The translations under genes and the position numbers were made by a program. From positions 1 to 19,655 of the forward strand of contig CAADXZ010000041.1 in NCBI GenBank assembly GCA_900753135.1: a stretch of 19,655 nucleotides of DNA, given 5' to 3'. This stretch comes from Clostridia bacterium. GTDB taxonomy: Bacteria > Bacillota > Clostridia > TANB77 > UBA1234. Positions 1 to 7,808 of this stretch are shown one piece after another (the stretch's first letter is position 1; the number at the start of each line of letters is the position of its first letter). The notes beneath the pieces were generated by a model that was given only the letters and a program-made list of their open reading frames with translations, searched no databases and was not told the DNA's origin.

Positions 1-483
1 TCGGAAGAGAAGAAGAAGCCAACTATATTGATGTCTAATGAAATAGATTATGCAAATATGAACGCTTTTATGATCGAGGCTAATAGCATTGTAGAAAAGG
101 GTATTGGAGCTGGAGAAGTTAAAATACCTAAATCTGTGGCAGATAATTTGGTTGATTTCTTTGGAGGACTTGATAGTTTTAAGTTGAATGAAGAAAATAA
201 GTTAGTTGCAAATGTAAGATTTGATATAATTGATAATAAAGAAAATAAATTAAGAACAGATGGCATAGTGAAGCTAATTTTGACAGATAAAGGGATTTCT
301 ATTTTATCAAAAGAGTTGGTAGCACTTAAACTTCTTGAAGGTGATATAATTAGAATTATAAAAGAAAAGCAAGGGGAATTTAGGTGCGAGATAATAAGGA
401 AAGATACAGAAGAGTATAATATATGGAGTTGTTATCTAGTTAATTCTATAAGAGGACAAAAAAGAAGATATGGAATAATTTAG
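1..483 (+). CDS. 3' part of a hypothetical protein (5' end outside window)
   Basis: The frame is open from base 1 to the stop at 481-483, so this is probably the C-terminal part (about 160 residues) of a longer gene. A Met codon at 31 and a TTG at 28 exist, but only a loose purine run precedes them. The first residues (SEEKKKP) look like a charged linker rather than an N-terminus. I do not recognise the family. The visible part mixes short beta-like and helical stretches (GAGEVKIPKSVADNL, then DGIVKLILTDKGISIL) and ends in a basic tail (RGQKRRYGII). There is no membrane segment, signal peptide or cysteine cluster. A strong terminator follows directly, so it is the last gene of its transcript and is not co-transcribed with the mre operon. 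A true start at 31 cannot be excluded. Confidence 0.7.
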   Translation, partial: SEEKKKPTILMSNEIDYANMNAFMIEANSIVEKGIGAGEVKIPKSVADNLVDFFGGLDSFKLNEENKLVANVRFDIIDNKENKLRTDGIVKLILTDKGISILSKELVALKLLEGDIIRIIKEKQGEFRCEIIRKDTEEYNIWSCYLVNSIRGQKRRYGII

Positions 484-492
484 TTATGTTGT

Positions 493-528
493 AAATACTT
501 GAGTTTGTTTAGACTCAAGTATTTTTTA
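493..528 (+). terminator. Rho-independent terminator after the first gene
   Basis: A perfect 12-bp inverted repeat (493-504 with 513-524, arms aaatacttgagt / actcaagtattt) closes an 8-nt loop and runs into a T tract at 522-527. It starts 10 nt after the stop codon at 483 and separates that gene from the mre operon. Confidence 0.93.
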
Positions 529-654
529 CTTTTGAATGTAAGAAGCAAAAAGAAATAATTTATTTTCAAACCACCACAAACTAAGCAATGAAAATTGTAA
601 ACTATATATGTGTCTAGATTGTAATAAAATGTCGCATGGATATTACGGAAATAC

Positions 655-683
655 TTGAAAACACGTTTATATAAATATATAAT
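655..683 (+). promoter_or_regulatory. Sigma-A promoter of the radC-mreBCD-mrdA-minC operon
   Basis: TTGAAA at 655-660 and a perfect TATAAT at 678-683 are separated by exactly 17 nt. Transcription would start near 690, giving a leader of about 30 nt before the first start codon at 722. The stretch from the terminator at 528 up to this promoter contains nothing else I can support. Confidence 0.85.
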
Positions 684-721
684 TAGAAGCGTAAAGATTA
701 CAAAAGAAGAGGGGTTTTTAA

Positions 722-973
722 ATGAGTGAAAAAAGATTTTGGGTGTTTTTAATTTTTCTATTTTCAGGAATAATTTTAGGAGGACTTCTTGGTGAACTTG
801 CAGCTAATGTTTCTTTTTTATCATGGCTAGCGTATGGAAAAAGTTTTGGACTTACAGAACCACTTGTACTTGATATAAGTATATTACAAATTTCTTTTAA
901 ATTCTTAGTACAATTAAATGTTGCAAGTATTATAGGAATTTTGATAGCTATTCTTGTTTATAGAAAGATTTAA
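722..973 (+). CDS. DUF4321-like small membrane protein
   Basis: An 83-aa protein with two predicted membrane helices (about residues 7-28 and 60-80) joined by a short outer or inner loop. Its size, the glycine-rich first helix (SGIILGGLLGEL) and its place just before radC-mreB match the DUF4321 family of Firmicutes, whose function is unknown. The start is supported by an AAGAGGGG ribosome binding site ending about 8 nt upstream and by the promoter at 655-683. It is the first gene of the operon; radC follows after 37 nt. The usual clostridial neighbour maf is not in the window. I infer a role linked to cell-envelope growth from context only. Confidence 0.8.
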   Translation: MSEKRFWVFLIFLFSGIILGGLLGELAANVSFLSWLAYGKSFGLTEPLVLDISILQISFKFLVQLNVASIIGILIAILVYRKI

Positions 974-1010
974 ATATATAGGGGGCAATTCTTTACAGAA
1001 AGGATTATAC

Positions 1011-1694
1011 ATGAAAATTAAAGATTTGCCTGAAATGGAAAAACCATATGAAAAACTTGAAAATTATGGTGCTACTAAATTATCTGATGCGGAGCTTCTG
1101 GCTGTGATTATAAAGAGTGGAACGAAAAATAAAACTTCAATTGAATTGGCACAGGAGGTTTTACTTTTAGATGGTGAGAATGCAGGGTTAAGTTTTTTGA
1201 ATGATATTTCTATAGAAAATTTACAGAAGATAAAAGGTTTAGGTCGTGTTAAAGCAATTCAATTAAAAGCTACGATTGAGCTAGCTAAAAGAATATCTAA
1301 ACCATATAATATTTCAAAAAAATCAGTGACAACACCAGATGAAGTCGCTAATATTTTAATGCCGGATATGAGAGATGCTTCTCAAGAGATTATGAAAGTG
1401 GTTGTTCTAAATGTAAAGAATCAAGTAGTAAAGATTTCTACTATTGGTATTGGAACAGCAAATGCAACATTAATAGAGGCTAGAGATGTTTTTAAAGAAC
1501 CAATAAGATTGAATTCTACTAGAATAATTGTTGCTCATAATCATCCAAGTGGCGACCCAACACCTAGCAAAAGTGATGTGCTATTTTCGATTAAAATGAG
1601 AGATGCTGGAAAGTTGATTGGCATAGAATTACTTGATCACATTGTTATAGGAAATGGTGAGTATTGTAGCTTAAAAAGGATGAATAAGTTTTAG
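1011..1694 (+). CDS. radC: RadC/JAB-domain protein
   Basis: A 227-aa protein of the RadC (YeeS/JAB) family. The N-terminal part has the family opening (LPEMEKPYEKLENYGATKLSDAELLA) and a helix-hairpin-helix segment around KIKGLGRVKAIQLKA. The C-terminal half carries the JAMM metalloprotease-like motif H176-x-H178-x7-S186-x2-D189 (AHNHPSGDPTPSKSD). RadC is conserved next to mreB in many bacteria; the old DNA-repair role is not well supported and its true activity is unsettled. I chose ATG 1011 because AAAGGA lies about 8 nt upstream and the protein then has the normal family length. A longer reading from TTG 954 would overlap the previous gene and adds non-homologous residues. The stop lies 13 nt before mreB, within one operon. 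Confidence 0.95.
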   Translation: MKIKDLPEMEKPYEKLENYGATKLSDAELLAVIIKSGTKNKTSIELAQEVLLLDGENAGLSFLNDISIENLQKIKGLGRVKAIQLKATIELAKRISKPYNISKKSVTTPDEVANILMPDMRDASQEIMKVVVLNVKNQVVKISTIGIGTANATLIEARDVFKEPIRLNSTRIIVAHNHPSGDPTPSKSDVLFSIKMRDAGKLIGIELLDHIVIGNGEYCSLKRMNKF

Positions 1695-1707
1695 GAGGTT
1701 GAATTAA

Positions 1708-2730
1708 ATGGGCTTTTTTGCAAAAGATATAGGAATTGATCTTGGCACAGCCAACACGTTAGTACATTTGAAAGGAAAGGGAATTATAATTAGAGAACCA
1801 TCAGTTGTTGCAATGAATAAGTATACTGGTGAAGTTGTAGCTGTTGGTACAGAGGCAAAAGAAATGCTTGGAAGAACTCCTGAAAACTTAAATGCTGTTA
1901 GACCACTTAAAGATGGTGTAATTGCAGATTTTACGGCAACAAAGATGATGTTAAAATACCTTGTAGATAAGGCTTGTAAGAGATATGTAATAGCAAGACC
2001 AAGAGTTGTTGTTTGTGTTCCTACTGGAGTTACAGAGGTTGAAGAAAGGGCTGTTGAAGAAGCAACTTTAAATGCTGGTGCTAGAGAAGCATACTTAATG
2101 GAAGAACCAATTGCAGCTGCAATTGGTGCAGGTCTTAAGATTAGTGATCCTAGTGGAACTATGATTGTTGATATTGGCGGTGGTACAAGTGAGATTTGTG
2201 TAATTTCTCTTGGCGGAATAGTAACAAGTAGATCACTTAGAATTGCTGGTGATGAACTAAATGAAGCTATAGTTGATTATGTTAAAAAGAAGTTTAATGT
2301 TGCAATAGGTGAAACTACTGCAGAAGAAATAAAAGTAAACATAGGTTGTGCATATCCTTCAATGACTACAGAGGAGATGGATGTTAAGGGAAGAGATTTT
2401 TCAACTGGTTTGCCAAAGACTATTACTGTTAATTCAATTCAGATTGAAGAAGCAATGAAAGAAGTAATAATGCAAATTATAGATGCAATAAAAATGACAT
2501 TGGAAAAAACTCCACCAGAATTATCAGCAGATATAATGGTAAATGGTATTACTTTATCAGGTGGCGGAGCTTTGATTAAGAATTTTGATAGATTGTTGGC
2601 TTTAGAAACAGGTATTCCAGTAAATATAGCAAACAATCCGCTTGATTGTGTAGTAAAAGGTGCAGGTAAAGTTTTAGATGATTTAGATTCTTTAAAGAGT
2701 GTTTTGATAAATTCAAAAAAGAGAAGATAA
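1708..2730 (+). CDS. mreB: Rod-shape-determining actin homologue MreB
   Basis: A 340-aa bacterial actin that forms membrane-bound filaments and guides the elongation machinery for lateral wall synthesis. All nucleotide-binding signatures are visible: phosphate-1 (DLGTANT, residues 11-17), phosphate-2 (DIGGGTSE, 155-162) and the adenosine motif near the C-terminus (LSGGGALI). The connecting segment EEPIAAAIGAG is also typical. The length is standard. The start ATG follows AGGAGG by 8 nt. The gene is followed after 19 nt by mreC. The N-terminal GFFAKDIGIDLGTANT lacks a long amphipathic helix, as in other Gram-positive MreBs. The assignment is secure; whether it is the MreB, Mbl or MreBH paralogue is suggested as MreB by the mreCD context. 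Confidence 0.98.
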   Translation: MGFFAKDIGIDLGTANTLVHLKGKGIIIREPSVVAMNKYTGEVVAVGTEAKEMLGRTPENLNAVRPLKDGVIADFTATKMMLKYLVDKACKRYVIARPRVVVCVPTGVTEVEERAVEEATLNAGAREAYLMEEPIAAAIGAGLKISDPSGTMIVDIGGGTSEICVISLGGIVTSRSLRIAGDELNEAIVDYVKKKFNVAIGETTAEEIKVNIGCAYPSMTTEEMDVKGRDFSTGLPKTITVNSIQIEEAMKEVIMQIIDAIKMTLEKTPPELSADIMVNGITLSGGGALIKNFDRLLALETGIPVNIANNPLDCVVKGAGKVLDDLDSLKSVLINSKKRR

Positions 2731-2749
2731 ACGGAAGGAGAATATAAGA

Positions 2750-3592
2750 GTGCGAGAAAATTGGCTAAAGAATATTTTTAAAGTAATTTTTGTAATAGCT
2801 TTGTTTTCATGTATTGCAATTACAAATGGAAAAACGCGACAAGTAACTCTTATAGAAAGTTTATTGAATGATATTATTATATTACCTCAAAGAGCATATG
2901 TTCATTTGAAAGAATATGTAACGGGAAATAATGAACTTTTTTCGAATATTGATGAATTAAAAAAAGAGAATTCAGAACTTAAAGAAAAGGTTAAATCTTT
3001 AGAAGAAAAAGTTATAACGTATGAGGAAGTTTATGCAGAAAATAAATTGTTAAAAAGCCACGCAAATTTGTCTAATAAATATCCAGATTATAATGTTGTA
3101 GTGGCAGATATTATATCGAAATCTAACACTAATTGGGAGGCTATATATGTTGTAAATAAAGGCTCTAATGATGGCGTAAAACCTGGTATGACTGTTATAG
3201 CAGAAGCTGGTCTATTTGGATATGTTGAAACAGTTACAAAGAATACGGCAAAAATAATATCTGTATTGGATGCTGGTAATTCTGTAAGTGCCAGAATTAC
3301 ACGAACAAGAGATGAAGTCGTTTGCAAAGGTAGCATATCATTACTAGAAAAGCAGCAACTAAAGGTTATAAATATTCCATCTGGAACTGTATTGGTGGAA
3401 GGAGACAAACTTGAAACTTCTGGAATGGGTGGTATATATCCAAAAGGAATAGGTATAGGAAAAGTAATAGAAGTTGTAAATAAAAAGAATCCTATTGAAA
3501 ACGAAGCTGTTTTACAAATGTATGTTGATTTTGATAAGGTTGAAACACTTGCTATTATAATAACAGATGATGCAGATAATAATGTTGAATAA
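2750..3592 (+). CDS. mreC: Cell-shape protein MreC
   Basis: A 280-aa bitopic membrane protein. One helix (about residues 8-25) is followed by a coiled coil (about 66-103, rich in K/E/L heptads such as ELKKENSELKEKVKSLEEKV) and the external beta-rich MreC domain (about 115-270, with VVNKGSNDGVKPGM and GMGGIYPKGIGIGKV). MreC links MreB and MreD to the elongation penicillin-binding proteins outside the membrane. The start is a GTG at 2750, chosen because GGAAGGAG lies just upstream and the reading begins with a normal basic N-terminus. The order mreB-mreC-mreD is the canonical one. Confidence 0.96.
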   Translation: MRENWLKNIFKVIFVIALFSCIAITNGKTRQVTLIESLLNDIIILPQRAYVHLKEYVTGNNELFSNIDELKKENSELKEKVKSLEEKVITYEEVYAENKLLKSHANLSNKYPDYNVVVADIISKSNTNWEAIYVVNKGSNDGVKPGMTVIAEAGLFGYVETVTKNTAKIISVLDAGNSVSARITRTRDEVVCKGSISLLEKQQLKVINIPSGTVLVEGDKLETSGMGGIYPKGIGIGKVIEVVNKKNPIENEAVLQMYVDFDKVETLAIIITDDADNNVE

Positions 3593-3603
3593 AGGAGATA
3601 AAA

Positions 3604-4128
3604 GTGGAGAAGAAAATTCTTATAGGAATTATTGTCTTTATTTTAATATGGATATGTTTAGGTTTGCAAGTTACATTCTTTAATGAAATTAAGCTTTTTG
3701 GTACAGCGGCCAATATAGGAATTGTTTTGGTTGTTGGTATAGGACTTAGCTCTGGAAGGCTTCCAGGAATATTAACTGGTGGTGTATATGGGGCTTTAGC
3801 TGATATAATGTACGGAAAAACTTTTGGAGTATATTTTTTAATGTATATGCTTGTTGGATTTGCAAGTGGTGAGTTTAGTAAAGGTTTTTCAAAAGAAAAC
3901 AAACTCTCTATGGTCTATATGGTTGCAGCGTTGACTGCAATAATGGAAATATTAGTTTATTTAATTTTCATGTTGATTTATGGATATGAATTTGAACCAC
4001 TTTCAGCATTTTGCATAATTTTAAAAGAAAGTTTGTATAACATGATACTTGCAAGAATACTATTTAAGCCACTAAGTGGGCTTGGAGAAATAATAAACAA
4101 AAGTAAGAATAGTTATTATTTATTATAA
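3604..4128 (+). CDS. mreD: Rod-shape-determining membrane protein MreD
   Basis: A 174-aa polytopic membrane protein with about five predicted helices and little else, as is usual for MreD. MreD is the integral partner of MreC in the elongasome. It is recognised by position between mreC and a PBP2 gene, its length, and the typical pattern of glycine-rich helices (GIVLVVGIGLSSGRLPGILTGGVYGALADIMYG). The start is GTG 3604 preceded by AAAGGAG with a 5-nt gap. It lies 11 nt after mreC and 14 nt before the next gene, so translation is probably coupled across the operon. Confidence 0.92.
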   Translation: MEKKILIGIIVFILIWICLGLQVTFFNEIKLFGTAANIGIVLVVGIGLSSGRLPGILTGGVYGALADIMYGKTFGVYFLMYMLVGFASGEFSKGFSKENKLSMVYMVAALTAIMEILVYLIFMLIYGYEFEPLSAFCIILKESLYNMILARILFKPLSGLGEIINKSKNSYYLL

Positions 4129-4142
4129 GAAAGGAGTGGATA

Positions 4143-6254
4143 ATGTATAACAACGTTGGAACTAGATTTAACATACTAATGGTTATTGTCTGTATAATTG
4201 GTATTGTGTTTGTATGTCAATTATTCAATTTGCAAATAGTAAATGGTGAGAGTTATAGACAACAATCTGAGAATCGACTTGTTAGAGAAATAAAGGTTAC
4301 TGCTCCTAGAGGTGAAATATACGATAGATATGGAAAGCTTTTGGTAACAAGTGTTACTGGATATAATGTTAATTTGTATTATACTAAAATATCTAAAGTT
4401 AAATTGAATGAAGTTCTTTTAAAGTTAGCCAATATTTTAGTGAAAAATAATGATACATATAGTAATAATTTCCCAATAGACTTTGAAACAATGGCATTTA
4501 ATAAAAGTGATGAAGGCGCAAAAAATTGGAAACTTAGCAATAAAATAAGTGGAGATGCTAGTGTTGAAGAAGTTATTGAGTTTTATAAGAAAAAGTATGA
4601 AATACAATATGAAGATATAAATGATGTGAAAAAAGTTATAGCATTACGATATGAAATTGCAACAAAAGGATATTCTAGTTTTAAGAGTGTAGTGCTTGCA
4701 AAAGAAATATCAAATGAAAGTATGTTGGAAATAGAAGAAAGAGGAAATGAGCTTTCAGGAATAGTTGTGACAACATATCCAATAAGAAAGTATCTTACAC
4801 AAAATGTAGCTTCTCACATAATAGGATATATTGGAAGAATAGGAAGTAATGAATACAAAAAGAAAAAAGATCTTGGATACAATCAAAATGATATGGTTGG
4901 AAAAAGTGGAATAGAAGCTACCTTTGAGGATTTCTTAAGAGGAAAAGATGGTGTACTTAGATTAGAAATGGATTCAGAGGGACGAGTTACAGACAAAGAA
5001 GAAACTGTTGAAAGTGAAATGGGAAGCAGTGTAATATTAACAATCGATTTAGATTTACAAACGAAAGCAGAAGAAGTTTTGGAAAAATATATTAAAAAAA
5101 TTCAGACAGGTGGATTTGCAGAAAAATGTGAAGATGCAAAAGCTGGTGCACTTGTAGTTCTAGATGTAAAGACATCTGAAGTGCTTGCACTTGCCAGCTA
5201 TCCAGAATATAATCCAGACGAATTTACAGATGGAATCAGTGCTAGCGAGTATAAAAAATATTTTGAAAATAAGGACATGCCAATGTTTAATAGAGCAATT
5301 CAAGGAACATATTCACCGGGTTCAACATTCAAAATGGTAACAACGATTGCAGCGATAGAGTCGGGTACAATTGGAATACGAGAACAAATATTAACAAAAG
5401 GTGTGTATGATAAGGGACACAAGCCAGCATGTTGGATATGGAAAGGCTATAGAACAAACCACGGTTTAGTTGATGCAGAAAAAGCACTTAAGGTTTCATG
5501 TAACTACTACTTCTATGACGTAAGCTATAGAATGGGAATCGATACATTATCTAGATATGCAAGTTTATTTGGACTTGGAACAAGGACTGGAATAGAGTTA
5601 CCTGGCGAGGTGTCTGGTACATTAGCTTCAAGAGAATATATTCAAAAGTTGAATGAAAAAGATGGTGGCAAAAGACAATGGATGATAGCAGATACATTAT
5701 CAGCTGGTATAGGTCAATCATATAATAGTTTTACTCCTATTCAAATGGCATATTATATTGCAACGCTTGCAAATGGAGGAATAAAAAATGATTTGACTAT
5801 ATTAAGAGATGTTGTAGATTCAAGTGGAAAAGATGTTTCAACAAATAATGTTAATGCTATAGTTGATAAAAAAATTGACAAACCAGATATAAATCTTGGA
5901 AATTTGGGAATTTCGAAAGAAACTATTAATACAATATTTGAGGGAATGAGATCTGTTACAGGTGAAACTGGTGGAACAGCATATAGTACTTTTAAGTCAT
6001 TTCCAATAGAAGTTGCAGGAAAAACAGGAACAGCTACAGCAAGTAGTGGTTCTGATCATGCTTGGTTTGTTGGATTTGCTCCTTACCATGATCCTGAAAT
6101 TGCAGTTGTTTGTGTTATTGAACATGGTGGACATGGTGCATACACAGCTCCAGCAGTTAAAGAGGTAATGGAAGAGTATTTTGGATATGATAACAAAGAT
6201 ATAAAAGAGGATATGCAATTAAGATCAATAGATGAAGTTTTAATTAATAATTAA
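4143..6254 (+). CDS. mrdA: Class B penicillin-binding protein 2 (elongation transpeptidase)
   Basis: A 703-aa membrane-anchored DD-transpeptidase that cross-links new peptidoglycan during elongation. One membrane helix spans about residues 10-30. The class B dimerisation region follows, with the signature APRGEIYDRYGKLL near residues 54-67. The transpeptidase domain starts near residue 300. Its three active-site motifs are intact: S394-T-F-K397 (nucleophile), S452-C-N454 and K627-T-G629. After KTG about 75 residues remain, including the AWFVGFAPYHDPEIAVV strand typical of PBPs. The mreBCD context favours PBP2 over the division enzyme FtsI or the sporulation enzyme SpoVD, and there are no PASTA repeats. 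A long insert in residues 90-180 is common in clostridial PBP2s. The start ATG follows AAAGGAG. Confidence 0.95.
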   Translation: MYNNVGTRFNILMVIVCIIGIVFVCQLFNLQIVNGESYRQQSENRLVREIKVTAPRGEIYDRYGKLLVTSVTGYNVNLYYTKISKVKLNEVLLKLANILVKNNDTYSNNFPIDFETMAFNKSDEGAKNWKLSNKISGDASVEEVIEFYKKKYEIQYEDINDVKKVIALRYEIATKGYSSFKSVVLAKEISNESMLEIEERGNELSGIVVTTYPIRKYLTQNVASHIIGYIGRIGSNEYKKKKDLGYNQNDMVGKSGIEATFEDFLRGKDGVLRLEMDSEGRVTDKEETVESEMGSSVILTIDLDLQTKAEEVLEKYIKKIQTGGFAEKCEDAKAGALVVLDVKTSEVLALASYPEYNPDEFTDGISASEYKKYFENKDMPMFNRAIQGTYSPGSTFKMVTTIAAIESGTIGIREQILTKGVYDKGHKPACWIWKGYRTNHGLVDAEKALKVSCNYYFYDVSYRMGIDTLSRYASLFGLGTRTGIELPGEVSGTLASREYIQKLNEKDGGKRQWMIADTLSAGIGQSYNSFTPIQMAYYIATLANGGIKNDLTILRDVVDSSGKDVSTNNVNAIVDKKIDKPDINLGNLGISKETINTIFEGMRSVTGETGGTAYSTFKSFPIEVAGKTGTATASSGSDHAWFVGFAPYHDPEIAVVCVIEHGGHGAYTAPAVKEVMEEYFGYDNKDIKEDMQLRSIDEVLINN

Positions 6255-6264
6255 GTGAAGGGAA

Positions 6265-6891
6265 ATGATGAATATGAATACAGAAGTATTTTTTGAAAAC
6301 AAAAATGACAAACTTGTAATAAAATTGAATAAAGATGTAAGTTATATGGAAATAAAAGAAAAACTACAAAAGATACTTGCTGCGTCGGATAATGTTTTTG
6401 AAAATGTAAAACCACCAATAATAGTAACTGGAAAAAGATTGCTAGATGGTGAAGAAACGGAAATCGAAAACATGATAAAAGAAAAAACAGATCTTGAGGT
6501 AAAAATAGAGAGACCAAAACAAATGGGACTTGCAACAATAAATAATATATTTACTAAAGATACAACAATAACACAAACAAAAGTTATAAAAGGAATGCTA
6601 AGATCAGGCAGAAGAATTGATTTTGAAGGAAGTATTGTTGTACTTGGAGATGTGAATTCTGGAGCAGAAATAATTGCAGAAGGAAATGTTATAATACTAG
6701 GTAAATTAAGAGGATTTGCACATGCAGGCGCAAAAGGCAATAGAAGTGCCTATATCGCAGCTATGGAGATAAATCCTACCCAATTAAGAATAGCAGATAT
6801 AATTATGAAGTCAGAAGTCGAAAAAATAGATAATGCAGAAGGATATGAATTAGCTAAAATAGACATGGGCGAGATTAAAATATATAAATAA
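6265..6891 (+). CDS. minC: Septum site-determining protein MinC
   Basis: A 208-aa inhibitor of FtsZ ring assembly. The N-terminal domain (about residues 1-100) is divergent, as is usual. The C-terminal beta-helix domain (about 105-208) is clear: RSGRRIDFEGSIVVLGDVNSGAEI, then VIILGKLRGFAHAGAKG and NPTQLRIADII, which dimerises and binds MinD. Met codons at 6265, 6268 and 6274 are all possible; the AAGGGA site ends at 6263, so 6268 or 6274 may be the true start and would trim 1-3 residues. It lies 10 nt after mrdA as the last gene of the operon. In many Clostridia minD and minE follow directly, but here about 640 nt without genes follow. Confidence 0.95.
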   Translation: MMNMNTEVFFENKNDKLVIKLNKDVSYMEIKEKLQKILAASDNVFENVKPPIIVTGKRLLDGEETEIENMIKEKTDLEVKIERPKQMGLATINNIFTKDTTITQTKVIKGMLRSGRRIDFEGSIVVLGDVNSGAEIIAEGNVIILGKLRGFAHAGAKGNRSAYIAAMEINPTQLRIADIIMKSEVEKIDNAEGYELAKIDMGEIKIYK

Positions 6892-6921
6892 AATCAAAAA
6901 ATTTTTTTAAAAATGAATATA

Positions 6922-6927
6922 TATAAT
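6922..6927 (+). promoter_or_regulatory. Candidate -10 box for the non-coding RNA
   Basis: A perfect TATAAT sits 7-8 nt before the proposed 5' end (about 6934) of the structured RNA. Upstream is only an A/T tract; no good -35 hexamer is visible at 16-18 nt. The match could be chance in such A+T-rich DNA. Read-through from minC, which has no clear terminator, is the alternative source of the transcript. Confidence 0.45.
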
Positions 6928-6933
6928 TTTTCT

Positions 6934-7452
6934 GTACACAATATTAGTATCGGATCAATATTAGTTGAGTTAAGAGTGACTTTAGAGCATGAACAGTGTT
7001 TTAATTTTATTCGAGCAAAGGCTATTATGGGTTTAAGCAAAACTTAGATTTATATTAGACCAGCGTTAAGAGTGTATTATGTGTGAAGTTAGCTATAATT
7101 TAACGTGAGCTTATTTTTGTGTTGTATGGTTGATTAATATGTAATATATTTGAACGAAGATCTTTTTTAAGTGTCGAAGAGTAGAAAAATTTTAATTTAG
7201 TTACTCATGAAATGGGTAACTAAAGAAAAAAATATTCTATATAAGTGCTAGTGTAAATCTCCTTATATTGGAGTATTACATTTGCTAAGATGCTTTGATA
7301 GGTCGAGCAAAGATTATTCATTGTGGCGGAATGTTTTGCATTGTCGAAAGGCAATGTGAGATGTGTAGTTATGATGTATAGTCGGAGTTAAGATTAATAT
7401 GTGGTTCGTTGCAATTCCTGATGGGGATAAAACCCCACAGGAATTTTTTTTG
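6934..7452 (+). ncRNA. Large structured non-coding RNA, about 520 nt (family not identified)
   Basis: This stretch has no credible reading frame on either strand, yet shows strong RNA order. A long-range closing stem pairs CAC plus ATATTAGT (6937-6939 and 6941-6948, one bulged A at 6940) with ATTAATAT plus GTG (7393-7403). Local hairpins include 7063-7069 with 7100-7106; 7196-7208 with 7212-7224 (13 bp, GAA loop); TGTAA and CTCC with GGAG and TTACA at 7252-7284; and a 7-bp stem capped by a GAAA tetraloop at 7339-7356. It ends in an intrinsic terminator at 7413-7451 and starts just after a TATAAT. I do not see the hallmarks of tmRNA, RNase P, SRP or 6S RNA. Size and style recall large ornate bacterial RNAs such as ROOL, but I cannot confirm a family. 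The ends are estimates. Confidence 0.7.
7413..7451 (+). terminator. Rho-independent terminator of the non-coding RNA
   Basis: The arms aattcctg (7413-7420) and caggaatt (7438-7445) enclose a second stem tgggg / cccca with an ATAAAA loop and a single bulged A. A run of eight T follows at 7444-7451. No open frame ends nearby, so this terminator belongs to the upstream non-coding transcript. Confidence 0.93.
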
Positions 7453-7490
7453 ATGTAATAGGAAAGTAACAGATTTGCAACCCTCTTAAT

Positions 7491-7531
7491 AAAAAATGCG
7501 TGAAATAAACAAAGTTATTCACGCATTTTTT
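7491..7531. terminator. Bidirectional terminator between the RNA gene and abrB
   Basis: A perfect 14-bp inverted repeat (7491-7504 with 7518-7531) has an A6 run on its left flank and a T6 run on its right, so it can stop transcription in both directions. On the minus strand it follows the abrB stop codon directly; on the plus strand it backs up the terminator at 7413-7451. Confidence 0.9.
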
Positions 7532-7532
7532 A

Positions 7533-7775
7533 TTACATTTTTTTCATTTCTTCCAAACAAGATTTGCATACATTCTTATCTTTGTAAGTAACAACATTTT
7601 CAGATTCTCCGCAAAATAGACAAGTTGGTTCATATTTTTTTAGAACAATTGAAGAGTTATCAACGTAAATCTCAATTGAATCTTTTATATCAATATTAAG
7701 AGTTCTTCTTAATTCTATTGGTAAAACAATTCTTCCTAATTCATCTACTTTTCTAACAATACCTGTTGATTTCAT
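7533..7775 (-). CDS. abrB: AbrB-family transition-state regulator with Cys4 tail
   Basis: An 80-aa DNA-binding protein. Residues 1-47 form the swapped-hairpin AbrB domain (STGIVRKVDELGRIVLPIELR, ending KDSIEIYVDNSSIVLKKY). Residues 52-73 carry C52-x2-C55 and C70-x2-C73, a small zinc-ribbon-like tail typical of clostridial AbrB proteins and absent from Bacillus AbrB. Such proteins hold back post-exponential and sporulation genes during growth. The start is supported by AAGGGGG about 10 nt upstream and by the promoter at 7809-7837. It is transcribed alone, divergently from spmA; the A-rich spacer between them is a plausible site for AbrB binding, which is inference. Confidence 0.93.
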   Translation of the reverse strand: MKSTGIVRKVDELGRIVLPIELRRTLNIDIKDSIEIYVDNSSIVLKKYEPTCLFCGESENVVTYKDKNVCKSCLEEMKKM

Positions 7776-7808
7776 TTGAAATACCCCCTTACTAAATTTG
7801 ATGAAGAT

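Noticed and set aside
954..1010. Longer RadC from TTG 954
   Set aside because: It overlaps the DUF4321-like gene, has no ribosome binding site and adds residues foreign to the family; ATG 1011 fits.
5997..6218. Cysteine-rich 73-aa frame on the minus strand
   Set aside because: It is the antisense shadow of the PBP2 transpeptidase domain, starts without a ribosome binding site and has composition expected of an antisense reading.
7196..7224. 13-bp hairpin as a terminator
   Set aside because: It is followed by A-rich sequence and no T tract on the plus strand, and sits inside the RNA gene; it is more likely a structural stem of that RNA.
7172..7348. Two more exact TGTCGAA heptamers (7172-7178 and 7342-7348) as Spo0A boxes
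   Set aside because: Both lie inside the structured RNA, the second within a stem and its GAAA loop, and neither has a tandem partner or a promoter nearby. RNA structure explains them better.
6934..7452. The gene-free stretch as tmRNA, RNase P RNA, SRP RNA or decayed minD/minE
   Set aside because: No tRNA-like ends, no conserved RNase P core (GAGGAAAGTC-type), no SRP tip (GGTCCGGAAGG), and no remnant of a MinD P-loop in any frame that I can see.
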